A stretch of DNA of 64,000 bases from Allacma fusca (GCA_947179485.1 OX359245.1:68497067-68561066); one strand, 5' to 3'; positions 11,143-23,849 are shown, numbered from the stretch's first letter. Notes: a model not told the origin generated them from the sequence alone. Numbers and translations are program-made.

Positions 11143-13470
11143 ATTTTTAGAAAACTTCTCGCGTAATTCAACAAACAGATCCGACTTTGCTTCACATACG
11201 TGTCCCTGATATTTTTAGGATGGTAAATTTTTATTTCCGCCTAAGCTGTTCCCTTTATAATTATTTTTGTTATGTTGTCCACATGACTTTCAGAGAGACA
11301 TTCCATATGTTCCCAAGTTGGAAATTGCAGTCGTACTTAAAAACATGGTAAGGTTGGTAATTGGAGTAAGGTTGCAGAATTTTAAAAAGTTTATATTATT
11401 TCGATGAATAGGGAAAAACGTTACGGAGCACTCTGTACAGGAATATTACTTTCTCCAGAAAAATGATTCATTCAATGCCTTCTGATTCATATACCGAAAT
11501 GTTTGAAACATAACCTAACCAGAGGCATGGTTTCAATCTAACATATAGGAATGTAATATTTGGCTACATTTTATAAACATGTACTGCAGGTCTCTGTTAG
11601 CGAAAATATGTAGCTATGGAGAACAAATCGGCGAATTCCGCATTAATGAAGGACCTTGTATAAAACCTATTGGAAAAAGCCTATTTTATGTTTGAAGTGG
11701 TCTGTCATGTTTACTTAATGTTTACCTTCAAGAAGCTTTAATTATCTATGCGCATTTTCATGAGTGGTTTAAAATAAACAAACGGCTTAGAAGAAAGATC
11801 AATGTTATTGTCACCGTGAATATTTACATATTTTAACCAACAAAGTGTATTTATTTTAGTATTTTAGTATAGTATTTTCATTAAAGTGGAGTTCACAATA
11901 AATAATTTAAACATCAAAGGAAAACACGGTAAAATGATAATGAGGTGAGTGTGGATTAGTTTCTCTGCTTAAGGACATCTTCAGTATACGCTTTGAGTTT
12001 GTATGATTTTGCAAATACCGTCTTAACTCATTCGTTCTTGTTAGCAGCCCAATATCACATTAAGGGAACTTTTGAATTTTTTTCATTGATTATTTAAGGG
12101 TTTATAAATAAATTATGCAATAGACGCATTAGATATAATATTGAGCTAACAAATGGAGCAACAAAATTAAAATAAATGCTTTGGAACAAAAAACAAATAA
12201 ATACCACTAACAGTTGCAGCAGCTACAATTCAAAGCAGTTCCTACCCGTGGCATCATGCCGTATAATTTTTACTCATTATAATTGTTACTATAATGTACA
12301 TTTGAAGCGTACAAATACACAATCACCCTGTTAATGATGGAATCAATTTTTGCAACATATGTATTAATCACAAGACGACTATAATTGTTACAAATTTAAT
12401 TGGCGGCAGACAATAAAGTTATCCTTTTCAATATTTCTTATATTTTTGCGCACGGGGTTGTAATAGTTTTTACGATATTATGAAATAGTTCAGTTCGTCC
12501 CTTCCCAGTGATTTGACAGGAATTTGAAATTTCAGGTATAGGAGTTTACCCAGTGTGTACCTGATTGGTTAGCATTTGCAAAGTAATGATAGAGCAATAA
12601 ATATGGATATTTTGTTAGCCGGAGCAAAACGCGAGCATTGTGACAGTTGCGTTAAATAAATCGGGTCACTTTGTAATTGAAATGCTTTGATAACATGGAA
12701 AAAAAATTTAAACCCTATTATAATATATTATGGTGCACATTGGACCCAAAACATCACCTGCACAAGGTTCGAATTAGAATTAGAAGTGGAACTGGTATTT
12801 TAATAGGCATTGATATTCTTAAATATATTTGTTCAATTATCTATTTGAATCCATTTTTAATGTATTAAAATTACCTGTATTTGAATTGGTATTCAAAATA
12901 TATTTGAGTACATACTGGTTGTAAAGGCTGAGGCCATTTTGAATCAAGATGAACGAATGAACCAAGAACAAATTATTTATTTATTTATATTATTTGAGCA
13001 TATACTGTATCCATTGATTAGATAACGAAACCATCTGTGGCTTAATGAAGTAAACCTAATGTGAATTAAGGAAACTGCGTTTTTTATCAAGTGACAGCAT
13101 AATGTTTGAACAGACACTCGTTGAAACACAAAATGCCTCGTTACATCGGTGACTCCACAAAATTACACAGCAAGGACACTAATTTTATTTATGGAAATTA
13201 ATTCGCCACAAAAAATTAATTTGTCAATAGCTCTCTGTTGTGGGATATTTCAGAACTAAGATTTTCAGGGAAAACAGTATGCAGGCCAACTTTCTAATAG
13301 CTAATGTAGATATATTGATTACTAAAACACTCCTTTTAAATTTCACTTTCATGTGTAACGGGTAATAATATTATAGTTTTTTTAATACTGTCTTCCCCTC
13401 CCAGTGTCACCGATGATCTTACTAAAATTTTGTGCTTTGAACATCTAATGAGAGAACTAAAATGATGGAC
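11143..13470. other. non-coding, nothing recognised
   Basis: AT-rich stretch without convincing ORFs, repeats or RNA genes. Confidence 0.45.
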
Positions 13471-15129
13471 TCATTTTGCGAGAAGAAGTTTCCCCGTTTT
13501 GGTAATTATAAAATGAATAAATTCTGGTGTCGATGTCCTTTCCAATTTTCTGAAACTCCCAACGCATATACCAGCAGTTGGTATGGACATGATTATCCTA
13601 GAAATGAGTTTTTGCCGGTCTCTTGATTTCCTCTCAAGATTAAGTGAGCTCAGAAATATAAGAGTTTTCAAAGCGTCTATCTCCCTGCACAAACCAAACG
13701 CTTTGTCATACATGATAATATAGGTGCAAATAGCTTCAATCGCGAGAATTCCAAGTGCAATTGAACTAATCAGGGATGTACGTGCTAGGCGGGTAGCAGA
13801 ATACAGGAGCAAGATGGAAGCCTGAATAAAAAATATTTTAAATGAGAATACAATGTTGTCAAAAGCTTCGTTAAAAAATTTCACCAGAATTCTCAAACGT
13901 TTGCATTCGGAAATTGCAGCGTTGATACGACTCACCGTCATTACATTCTCATCACTAAATAATTTCAAATGTGTACTGTAAGTGTATTGATTTATAAAAA
14001 TTTGAGCATGAGTTAATGTGTGGTTTTATTATATTTAGTTATATTATTGATCTTTACCTGGAAATCAAATCTTGTTTGGCTGTTTTGAAGCTTTGAATAC
14101 TAGTTTCGAAAAAGACGACATGGAACCAAATCACAAAAACGACAATCAGTACTGATGGGAGAGCATGAACTCCAGCCTCCAACACCATCCACAGAATGTA
14201 CGTACTTGTGTTTGTTAATTGTACACCCAGTGCGGAAGACAAGTACATGGGTTTAGTTGGATTTGTTAGAAAAACTACGGCATACATTAGTACAGTTCCA
14301 ATTGCAAGCATAGGAGAGGCAGTAGCCAGAATATCTTGAATTGATCGTTTACTCTTTTGTGTTAGTAGGTCTGGGTTGAAAATGAAATGAATTATTTTAC
14401 ACAAATGTATACATTTTTGCAGACACATCCAGGGTAACATTTAAAGTAGAATTTGTAATATTCATCAAGGTATATATGCATATACATTTATGTAATGGTT
14501 TTGTATTGTAGGATTTATAAGAGCAAACATATATATGTGCATATGTATAGTAGTATAGGGGGCATGTGTGTTTTTTATTTATCCATAAAGCAATAGTACA
14601 ATATTAGTAACACAAGGAATGTACGTGCATATTGACCATCTGGATTAATGTTAAATTACTTGTCGGAGGATTGTGTGGTTGAAAATTGTTTTTAATAAGG
14701 TAAGAAGTATCTATCCTTTAGCCATCACAACGAATACAAGATATTGAAATATGACTTACCTGGATTTTCGAACACGACTTCATTTAAAATTACAGAAAGG
14801 ATGTCGGGATTGCGAGACAAGGTAGCCAGCCAGTATGGAATGTGAATTTGTCCACGTGTTATTGTAACATGGAATGAGAAGTCCGTTCCAACGAAACTAT
14901 AGGAAATCATCACTGATTGAACGAGCCGGAATGCCAAGAATGTGAGATGGAAAAACGGAATGAGTAAATAAAAAAAGAACATATATCGTCCAATTCCATG
15001 CTTTACGTCGCATTTCCCTAGTTTGAGATCCATCCTTAACGGCAGGATACATAGTTTAAATAAAACGTTGTTAAAGAAAAGTAGGCTATAACGTATTTTG
15101 GTGATTGTAAACATATGTTTGTATTTCAA
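13471..15129 (-). CDS. gustatory-receptor-type seven-transmembrane chemoreceptor (GR1)
   Basis: Three exons, read 15129-14760, 14370-14058 and 13975-13471, splice with matching phases (1, then 2) into 396 codons including the stop, about 395 residues, the usual size of arthropod gustatory receptors. Donors are GTAAGT and GTAAAG; acceptors are CCCAG and TACAG. Several hydrophobic segments are visible (YMFFFYLLIPFFHLTFLAF, SVLIVVFVIWFHVVFF, LIFLSS region). The last exon ends with the receptor-type pattern of a basic stretch, then SFRKLERTSTPEFIHFI. Exon 1 is exactly 370 nt, as in the plus-strand receptor at 18900-20248, and both later introns share position and phase, so the two are paralogues. 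Such receptors are ligand-gated channels in sensory neurons (family knowledge); the ligand is unknown. An in-frame ATG at 15033 (MDLKLGK) is an alternative start. Confidence 0.75.
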
Positions 15130-15590
15130 AATGAATGTGAAATGTTACTGATTCTTGGTCTGAACTCCATACAAAAAAAGAACGTAGAGATGACAGATTA
15201 AGCTTGGCGAGTAACGGCTGTGAAATGGCTTAAAAATCATTGATTCTTAGTTCATCGTATAAAAATTATACACGTCAGTTCAAAGGGATGTAAATGTATA
15301 GTAACATTTAACAGGGCTAAAAATATCGCAAGCATCAATTAAGTGTTCCTATTTGTTCAACAGTTTAGCGTATTGACGTCGTGTACTATCAGACCAATTT
15401 AAAAATAATTTTACGATAACGAACAATACATATTGTGCTGTAATTTTGTTGAAGGATTGTGGTATTTTGTTGAAACAAACTGTAAAATTCTAAGCACAAG
15501 CTGCTTGCCCACTGATTGCTACCTCTAAAATACAAAATACTTCGTTGTCTGAAAACGTAACCCGATCGTATCTGTAGCCCGGCCGTTTTC

Positions 15591-15598
15591 TTGCAGGT
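15591..15598. repeat. left target-site duplication TTGCAGGT
   Basis: Eight bases identical to 16148-16155, flanking the element at 15599-16147; 8 bp is the hAT superfamily length. Confidence 0.75.
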
Positions 15599-16147
15599 AT
15601 AGTTGTCGGATCGATTCAATTCGATTCAAGATTTTCAATTTGATTCAATTTGAAGCTTGAATTGAATTGAAAAACGGATTTTTGGTTCAATTTGCCCCAA
15701 AGCAATTCAATTCGATTCGGATCAGTCAGTGAATCGAATTGAATCACAAATCAAACGATGCAAGCAGGAAAATATAAAATTTCCTTATATTACTTCAGTG
15801 TCATATGTAATACTATACATATTAAAAAGAGTATCGTAAAAGCTACGCTAAAATATCAAACGTTCTGGTATACGTAGTATTTGGACTTTGAATATGGAAA
15901 GAAAAAGTACCCGTGCGCAGTCGAAGTGGTTTTGCTGAATTGTTTGAATTGCAATTCACATGATATGATTCAATTCAATTCAATACCACAAATCGAATCA
16001 TTCGATTTGGCTTTGCAGCAAATTGAATCGAAATACTATTGAATCGAATTGAATCAAAATACTATTGAATCGAATTGAATCGAAATACTATTGAATCGAA
16101 TCGAATCGAAAATTTTCAATTCTGAATATAATTGGTCAGACCACTAC
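15599..16147. mobile_element. non-autonomous hAT-like element (549 bp) with GAATTGAATCG-type subterminal words
   Basis: Flanked by an exact 8-bp duplication. The ends ATAGTTGTCGGATCGATTC and, reversed, GTAGTGGTCTGACCAATTA are imperfect inverted repeats of the TAGTGGTC hAT type. Both ends are packed with GAATTGAATC / GATTCAATTC words in both orientations, including about three tandem copies of a unit containing AATACTATTGAATCG at 16030-16105. No coding capacity. It lies upstream of the minus-strand receptor. Confidence 0.75.
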
Positions 16148-16155
16148 TTGCAGGT
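16148..16155. repeat. right target-site duplication TTGCAGGT
   Basis: Exact copy of 15591-15598. Confidence 0.75.
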
Positions 16156-16602
16156 TTCTCGCTTAATCCGAATAAACACACGAGCCATAGTGCTATTATA
16201 GATAAATTGCTTTTTTGTCGATACTCCTTGAAAAACTTGCAATACCTGTACACGTTAATATTTTGGAACATTAATGGACGACATTCAGTTTAATTTGTTT
16301 TTACAGCTAGAAATTTCGGATAATTACAGTACATGTTTGTATTGAAACAGTTTAACAAAAATCCATGGTTGCCACTTGCCACTGTTTGACTTCTGGAAAA
16401 TTATTTTGGCTCAAATTTGCTTAATTTCCACTCAATTATTCAATAAAATTAAAATCGAAAACCTTTTTTGACATTAATGCTGTAAATTTGTTATCAAACT
16501 GCTCTACATGTTGGAAATTCGGCAGTTTATGTTATTGATTACAAATATATAGCTTAAAATATGTGCCGTATACATTTGTCCCTAATTCAGTATTAACTTT
16601 TA

Positions 16603-17826
16603 CAGGGGCTAAACCACGTCAGGAAAAGTGGGGGTTACAACGGCCCTCACCAAGGATGCTTCAAGTAAATGACAAAATATGCCATATTTTTTAGCCCTTT
16701 ATTTTTGTATTGTGACTTTTGCGTTTATTTAGAACAGAACAGTGTGATTACTAAATTGGGTAAAAATCATTACAAATTCCCAAAAACCTTTTGGCGATAG
16801 TCATTATTTACGAAGGTCATCATGAGCTCTTCAATGCCCACTTTCTTTTACAATATCTGAGAAGCAGTGAATGACGCAGCAATGTTTTAGCCTTTCCTGT
16901 TTAATTACGGATCTTACATATATTTTTATTCGTCGTAAAGTTGAAAGTGATCTCTCAGCCGCCGCAGAGCTGATAGGGAGCACGATTAGAATTTTTAAAC
17001 ATTCTTAACATCCGAGAACATTTGAGGAACTTCTGGGACACAGGCCTTAAACCGTGACAAAAATCCTGTTTTAGCGCTTGTCTCTACTCCTTCAATCCAA
17101 TGAATCATAGTCATTTGAAGATTATTTATTCCATACCGCTTTGGTTTTTGCGTATTAAGTGATTAAATATGGAGTGCATATATCATATCGACGACATACA
17201 TACAGATGCGCCATGATGGAGGGATCACTTTTGGGGGAATTTTGTTCAAGGATATATAAATATGTACGTAAAAACTTGAATTTCATTGAAATGGTGAAAA
17301 TCAAAATTTCATCGACTTTCAAAAACTCAAAATCCTTATGGGATTTAACATTAACTTTTTTTGAAAAGACAGGTGGTAATACCTGTGGTATCGTTTCAAA
17401 TTTTGAAACTTTGGTGACGTGTCCTAGGAGAACGGGGCAAAATGCACTCGAGTTACATCAGTTTTGAAACATACTAGGTGAGTACTAAAACATGTGTTAT
17501 GCTTTGTTTGAATCGGCTTGTACCATCCCAAAATCTTACCATGTAAGTGTTGCTTTTGAGCTGTGTATATAATCCAGATGCGTTAGTTGCACATTTGTCA
17601 GCTGACTTCGCCAGTGTGTGCAAACATTTTAAGAGACACTCATAATTTTGCAGTGTAATTAATTGATCTCACGAATGTCTGATTTTGGTAAATTTAGAGC
17701 TACTAATTTTGGAACTTGACATTTGTTGTCAAAATTGAGGGGGGTACAATCCACATGCTATGCCACCCTGGATACAATCAGGGGGGTACACTGTACAACC
17801 TGTACCATAGGGTTGTTTAGTCCCTG
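16603..17826 (-). mobile_element. decayed hAT-superfamily DNA transposon
   Basis: The left end CAGGGGCTAAACCACG and the reversed right end CAGGGACTAAACAACC match at 14 of 16 bases. The interior holds a transposase relic on the minus strand. The flanks (AACTTTTA and GTTAAGTT) do not form an 8-bp duplication, so the right boundary may be eroded or belong to another copy. Confidence 0.6.
16861..17006 (-). pseudogene. hAT transposase C-terminal dimerisation domain, relic
   Basis: The minus-strand translation gives LPISSAAAERSLSTLRRIK followed by a KQERLKHCC-like segment. This is the hallmark C-terminal (hATC) motif of hAT transposases: hydrophobic-P, SSAAAERSFSTL, then RRIK and QERL. It is open for only about 48 codons; a stop precedes it, and the rest of the transposase is not readable. 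The protein would be non-functional. Confidence 0.75.
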
Positions 17827-17829
17827 GTT

Positions 17830-18899
17830 AAGTTAGTAACTAAAGGTAATTACCTACATATATTTGAAGCTAGTATGTTGAATAACCATATTTTAAGTCA
17901 CCCTGAATATTAAATGGTTAGTTAGAGTTCTGTGAGCTAAAAACCGTTTTTGTGTCAAAATATAAACAACCAAAAACATTTGTTCGTGAAAACAAGAAAA
18001 CAAAATTGTCAATACTTGTGCCATAGTATCTACTTTTGGATGCCATGTTAGCTTTTTTTCGCTTTCGTTCCAACCAATATTGAATCACTTAATTTTTCTC
18101 GTTTGTAGTTTATGTATTACATTGCTGAAATTAAAATTCGAGATAATAGTATTACGTAAAATTGGACACCGAACGTACCCGCATAATTGAGAATATGTAA
18201 TGGAGTCAAATTATATGATTCATGGGAAATTCAATAAACCCTGCATTTTTCCTGTCAAACGTCGATTATATTCAGATATTGACTTCGCCAAATTTCGGCA
18301 CGACCAGCGTTGAACATAGTAAGAATAAATACTTTGGACATTAAATCCGATGAAAATCTATCATCAGGGCAACCAAGTTAAAATACATTGTCACATGAGT
18401 TATGCACATAATTATATGTACATGTGTTTTCCACGCACGGATAATTACATACGAAACGCTTCAAGCCAGAAACTATTCGACTGTCATTCTCCCTCACAAT
18501 CAACAGTTAATTAGACTAACATGGTCATTATTCGAGTCCTAAGCATATGACATCCCCTTGATATAGATCTATAATCAGGTGAAATTAAAATAACACTAAA
18601 ATGTAGTACACGCATTTTGCATTAAGTGAGAAATAATTGCGGGAAGACGAGTAAATAGTAATTGTGCTTAATTAACGATTCCACCGAAAATAATACTCTG
18701 TCCTTACCGGCGCATATTATTCTCCAATATATAATTTAACATTAGCCTGTCTATAGCTTTAAGTGTGACTTAATTTACGAATGAGGAAAATCAATTTTGG
18801 CATTAAATGAAATGTACTCCAAAATGTAACTATTATTTCCCCTACCATACAGCTAACAATAAGTCGCATTTCTGAAGAGATCTCCGTGAACTGATCAAA
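17830..18899. other. intergenic, nothing recognised
   Basis: AT-rich upstream region of the plus-strand receptor. No core promoter motif could be assigned with confidence. Confidence 0.45.
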
Positions 18900-20248
18900 A
18901 TGACGAGCTTTGGCCCGTTAACCCAGAACTATGTGTACATTGGATTCCGAATAGGGATGAAATATTATTTTGTTCCTGTGGTCACGGAGAAAAAGAGCAA
19001 TCAATTCCGAGTTTCCTCCAAATTATCCCGGATATTTTTGGCCCGGTTTTTTGCCATAATAACTTGGATTTACACTCTGTCCCTTATTTTCCGAACTGTT
19101 CATTCGTTTAGTAAAGCAGGGAGGTTGGACACATCGAATAGACCCACACTGATTGTTTTCACTTTAATTCATATTTTGGTATCCGGGTTGCACCTCTGCA
19201 CGATTCTCTGCTTGAAGGAAATGATCTCTGTCCTGGAAACTTCCTATAGCTATATTGATAATTTCAACGGTAATTGGACATTTCATTTCAAACTCATGCT
19301 TTTCATAAAAAATCCCTAAAAACCTGGACAAAATAAAAAGCGAGAGTAATGAAACCTTTTTTGATTTCAGAGGAATTCAAAACTATAAAGCAGAGGAATG
19401 TTTCCAATTCCCAGAAAATTTTAAGGGATCGTTGTGGATTGGTCATGTACTTTTTATACATCGGTACAAATATTCTGATGTTGGGTCTCATTGCTGTGAT
19501 GCTTTCTCAGCCGTTACTTCCATTCCTACCCCTCTCATTTTTACCTTCGGAGTACAGCGAAAGCTGGATGTGGATTTGCATCACAACAGTGCCGTATTTG
19601 TACTTGGTCAAGGGAAATTTTGCGATTGCTGTAATATGGGGGTTTACACCTTTGCCCATTATTTTCCACGCTGTTTGGCAGATCCGTGAAATGACGTGAG
19701 ACAAATTTAAGTTGATTGTTCCATCAGAAATAAAAAATCCTTGCTGGGTCTGCAAGATCGTGCTCAATGTTTTCGACAGGTTAGCGTCCAAGAAGTACAA
19801 AACGATGGGTTCCCTCCGAAACGAAATGGTCTTGCTCGAAAACTTCCGGCAGTTGCAAATCCTGTTGGCCTGGTTAGAAAGAATTTACAGCGAGATTGCC
19901 TTACCGACTGTACTATGGACATTTACGGGAACTTCCATATATGGGATCTATGGTGGGATCAAAACCACGGGGATTATTTCCTTCCTTCTTCAGATCCTCA
20001 CCATTTGCACCTTGGTGGTCCTGGCGGTTTTGACAACCTCGATGGGGAAGATACATTCGTGCAGTCACTCGATGATTATATCCTGGAGGGGTCGCTTTGG
20101 ACGCCCGGATCTGAGGAAAGGATTTTTGTCCTTCCACCTCCTGAGTGTCAGAATCGGCACTTTTTTTAACGTACAGCGGGGCACATCCCTCGCGATATTT
20201 CGTATTATTATTGAAAACACTTCGAATTTATTGATTTCCAACGAGTGA
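18900..20248 (+). CDS. gustatory-receptor-type seven-transmembrane chemoreceptor (GR2)
   Basis: Exons 18900-19269 (370 nt), 19371-19695 and 19780-20248 join in phases 1 and 2 into 388 codons including the stop (387 residues). ATG opens the frame (MTSFGPLTQNY). Hydrophobic segments include IFLARFFAIITWIYTLSLIF, LIVFTLIHILVSGLHL, MYFLYIGTNILMLGLIAVML and TTGIISFLLQILTICTLVVL. The C-terminus (FFNVQRGTSLAIFRIIIEN) parallels GR1. Reading straight through 19696 meets TGA at 19697, but a GTGAGA donor there and a CGACAG acceptor before 19780 remove it. This intron matches GR1's second intron in position and phase, so the gene looks intact. Divergent by transcription from GR1. Role: sensory ligand-gated channel (family knowledge). 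Confidence 0.78.
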
Positions 20249-20361
20249 CAGTCGGATCAGAAGTGATTACAGCTTTTAATTTCCTAGTGTTTTACAAATT
20301 TAAGTGTCAAGTCAATTAATGAAGGATATTTTGTGCTATTAATCCCTACGCTGTATGACAG

Positions 20362-20367
20362 AATAAA
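20362..20367 (+). promoter_or_regulatory. candidate polyadenylation signal AATAAA for GR2
   Basis: AATAAA lies 114 bases after the GR2 stop codon. Position and sequence fit, but such hexamers are common in AT-rich DNA. Confidence 0.35.
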
Positions 20368-20589
20368 TTCAACAGATTCGGACGATTAATGATACTAAGA
20401 CTGGAATCATTTAAAAAGTCAAATTATTTCATAGCACACAAGGCATACCTCACCAGGGCCACAGATGTTTATAAGCAAGTAAGACAAAAGTCTTCTATTT
20501 ACTTAATTTAAATAATGTGTGAACAAAAATACGAATGTAATATTACAACTTGTTGGAAAATTCTTCAGAGACGTGTTTTAATGCTAGGT

Positions 20590-23336
20590 CTAATCTTCGC
20601 GACGATCCTCCTGCCTTCGAAAAACAGCTCTACGGACTTTGGGCCAAGTCTCAACCAGAACTCCAAGATGGGTGAACGTCAAGAGAATTGGGGTGTAGTA
20701 ATCTTAAAAAAAAAACAAATGATTAAATTAATTACAAAAGATATATTGTTTCAACTTACAACTACTCTAAGATTTTGTGAGGGCTCACATCCTTCAGTTG
20801 GGATTCGGTAAGCCATTACTTTAGCAGTTTCAAGGGAGGCTGAATATAAGGAACTGGTAATACAGGATATTACCAAAAATGGTATGGTGACCACTGGCTC
20901 CACAAAAACTTCCCAAATAGCCGGTGGTATTTTCTGTCAAGATTGAAATCCCAAATTTGTTATCAAGAATATAAGAAAGCGAAAGTATGCATTAATAATT
21001 ATTGCTCTCACGTATTTCGCATCGATTTTGTCCTTCAAAAAACCCCCAATCCTTTCAGCAGTGACGCAGAAGAAATTGAGGGAAGCCCAAATTAGCATTC
21101 GGTCATACAAGCTATGCCAATTAGAAATAAAAACGAAAGGCAGCACCGATGCCAGGATCCTCCGAATAGCTGGACTTATTTTGTTTCCCCTATCCACTCT
21201 AGTAATAATTTCCAGAACTGGACTGTACACGTACCTGGAAGGATTTTTGTCAAATTTGAATTTAATTTTGTTCCAAATTTGCACAATGAAAGTTGTATTT
21301 TGATGTATACTCACCGAATAAACCAGATGTACATTCCTCGGTCAATGTTCTTCCACAAAATGGAGTAGCGATGGATCCGCATGATACATTTTGGGGATGC
21401 TAACATCGGCAAACCATCCGCTTCGGCAATGGCCCCAGGGATCCCATACATAACATTATATGTCAATTGTATGAAATGTCCTGTCATATAAAAAAAAATA
21501 TATCAGAAAATCTCTTTATTAGAATTTAACCCGGAATGGAAACATTTGGAAATATACCCAGCCAATGGAGTATGGCTATTAACGCCCAATAGTTTATAGT
21601 CTCCAGATATTCCGGATGTCTTGAGAGCATTTTAAAATACAAGAAATGGAGCAGAAGCTCATTGAAAAGAGTCCAAAATGTGAAACGCCCAAGCTTGACG
21701 ATCATCCTTAAAAATTCCCTCTGAGCGATTCCCCTGGATTTTGCAAATTTTGAGGGTATTAGTATCTGAAAAATTAAAAAGCAAGTAGATTAGACATGTT
21801 CTTGGGATTTCCATCGAAGATTCGTATTCTTTGAAAAAAAAATTGTACATATTTTTCATAGTTCTCAAAACTATCCAGTGGACCCCAAACGGCGAGTGGG
21901 AAGTAGAAACAAAATAGGATGCAAGTACAAAGTGATGACAAGGACTTTCGATTCGGGCGGTTCCACGTGTCGCAGTAGAAACTGATGCACCTGGTAAGAC
22001 ACCAACCAACGGACACAAAAAAATAGAACGAGACGGATCTGGCGGACTCGGGCAAAATGTGCTGAGGAAATCAACACCAAAATGATTATTTTTCGAAGAC
22101 AACTCCGGGAATTGTATTAAAGGAAATATTTATTTGTTGAGAACCAATAGGGTGAGGCGTATCTGTTTCCTTCTAAAAAATTACTAGAATGATTTCCCAG
22201 CAGACATTTTGAATTTAAAAAAAACAAAAGCATTTTTTGAGTAAATTGAATTGACAACTGCCCTAACAGTTTTCTGCGGTGACTTTTATACCAGGGTGCG
22301 GCTCAAATCGGGGCCGTCTGCATTAGCATGAATTTAAACGCGACCCATTCTAATTTCTTGAGGTCTAAGCGATGACCCGATCTTCTCCAAAAAATCAATG
22401 GGTCATTTAAATGCATTTATTTTACATATTATTTAATAAATGTCTGTTTACGATGTCCCTTTTGGTTTTCAAATCTATGATCTAAGAAGTTGTCAAATAA
22501 CCAAAAGGTGGTAGCTGGTCAGTAAATAAAGGTAGCCGAAAAATGTCAGCCAGAGCGCCAATTTTGAATTAAGTTGTTGTACAATCCAAAAGACCAGGAG
22601 CACGGATAGGAGCAAAATCAAGATGGAGAATTCCGTTAAGTGGGGAATAAAAGCGAAGGAAATTAGCGCGGATACCATGGGAAGCGCCTGGAATGAAAGA
22701 TAGTTTATGAATTATTTTGAATTCTGGGGATTATGGTCCTGCGATCAAAACAACTGTAAAAAGTACCTTGGGCGCGTATATTTGAATAAGGCGGGCCAAA
22801 ATCCCGTAAAATCCATACCAGAGGTAGCACTTGCCCAAGAAATCTTCCGACAACATCCTCCACAAATTATCATTCACGTCCTTCCCTCGACCAGTAATGT
22901 TTGTGAATATTCCGCGAGATTTATTGTGGAAGGAGTCGAATTTGGGGTCTATATAATTTATAAAATACAAATGCAATTTCTAATTTTTTTGCCACTTTCC
23001 TTCAGAAGGTACGCAATTTAAGGTATCAATTTCCCATTTCTGGACACTACATTAAAATTAGGGAATAGTGGAAGGAAAAATATCCTCACCTGTTGTATCT
23101 AGATACAACAGATACGACACGTAGAACATGCACATTGGCCACATGGCGGCTAGGATCACTCTGGGAATGAATGTGTATTGGTAAATTTTGTCGTTTAAAT
23201 CCGATGAAGTTTCGAATTCCGAGACGATTTTACATTTCAAAGCCCCGTCGTCCTTTGGTTCAGCTTGTGGGGATTCGGCTTCTGGTTCCAAGCTTGGTTT
23301 TGGTTTTATTCTTTGTTTTACCGTTCCGTCATCCAT
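20590..23336 (-). CDS. HHAT-like: HHAT/Rasp-like membrane-bound O-acyltransferase, copy A
   Basis: Nine exons (23336-23090, 22948-22767, 22687-22502, 22061-21849, 21765-21558, 21480-21315, 21234-21012, 20933-20789, 20702-20590) splice in frame into 560 residues plus a stop. The fold is MBOAT: many membrane segments, FCFYFPLAVWGPLDSF in the middle, ADGLPML, then LWKNIDRGMYIWFIRYVY with the conserved Asp near residue 392, and the catalytic His near 441 in NWHS. Segment order and spacing match hedgehog acyltransferase (HHAT; Drosophila Rasp), which N-palmitoylates Hedgehog and Spitz-type ligands in the ER (family knowledge). The family's WHG is WHS here, so activity or substrate may differ. Tail: THLGVLVETWPKVRR. 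All intron positions and phases are shared with copies B and C. A hAT-like element lies 78 bp upstream of the ATG. Confidence 0.85.
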
Positions 23337-23405
23337 TTTTGTTCCTAGTAATTCTGTGAGTCTAATTAGTTTTTTTAAAATAAGTTTTTCAAGTACGGTA
23401 CACTT

Positions 23406-23413
23406 GTGAAGGA
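23406..23413. repeat. left target-site duplication GTGAAGGA
   Basis: Differs at one position from GTGAGGGA at 23804-23811. Confidence 0.6.
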
Positions 23414-23803
23414 CAGGGGTCTGATTTTTGTAAATCTCCCTATAAGATCATTTCTGAACTTCCCTGCTGAATATTATATACCAGCGGGGAGGTCTTTAGC
23501 AATTTTAAAAATCCCTTCTAAGAAAAAGGTCAACGATTTTCAAAATCCCTGTAAGCAAAAATTATTTTCCTACAAGACGTCAAATCCCTGCCAAATTAGG
23601 TCAATCAATCTAAAAATCCCTGTTTGAATTACATATTTCCCTGAAACACGCCAACAAATTTGAAAATCCCTGCACAAGAAAGGTCAACGATTTTAAAAAT
23701 CCCAGTTCGTAAAAATAAATCCCTCCCCTTTGATATTTCCCTACCAGGAAATTTTTTTCCCAGGGAAGAATCTCCCCGTCTTTCCACAAAAATCCGACCA
23801 CTG
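23414..23803. mobile_element. non-autonomous hAT-like element (390 bp) with AAATCCCTG words
   Basis: The left end CAGGGGTCTGATTTTTGT and the reversed right end CAGTGGTCGGATTTTTGT match at 16 of 18 bases. The 8-bp flanking duplication has one mismatch. The interior repeats AAAATCCCTG and GGTCAACGATTTTAAAA-like words. It lies just upstream of HHAT-like copy A, where it could influence the promoter. Confidence 0.7.
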
Positions 23804-23811
23804 GTGAGGGA
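23804..23811. repeat. right target-site duplication GTGAGGGA
   Basis: Seven of eight bases match 23406-23413. Confidence 0.6.
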
Positions 23812-23849
23812 AGGGGTGTCAGAACATTTTTATATTAATTTAATAGATT

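Noticed and set aside
19697..19699. In-frame TGA in the GR2 receptor, apparently a pseudogene signal
   Set aside because: A GTGAGA donor at 19696 and an acceptor ending at 19779 remove it. The resulting intron has the same position and phase as intron 2 of GR1.
21114..21368. Plus-strand ORFs overlapping the HHAT-like exons
   Set aside because: Antisense shadows of exons that splice perfectly on the minus strand.
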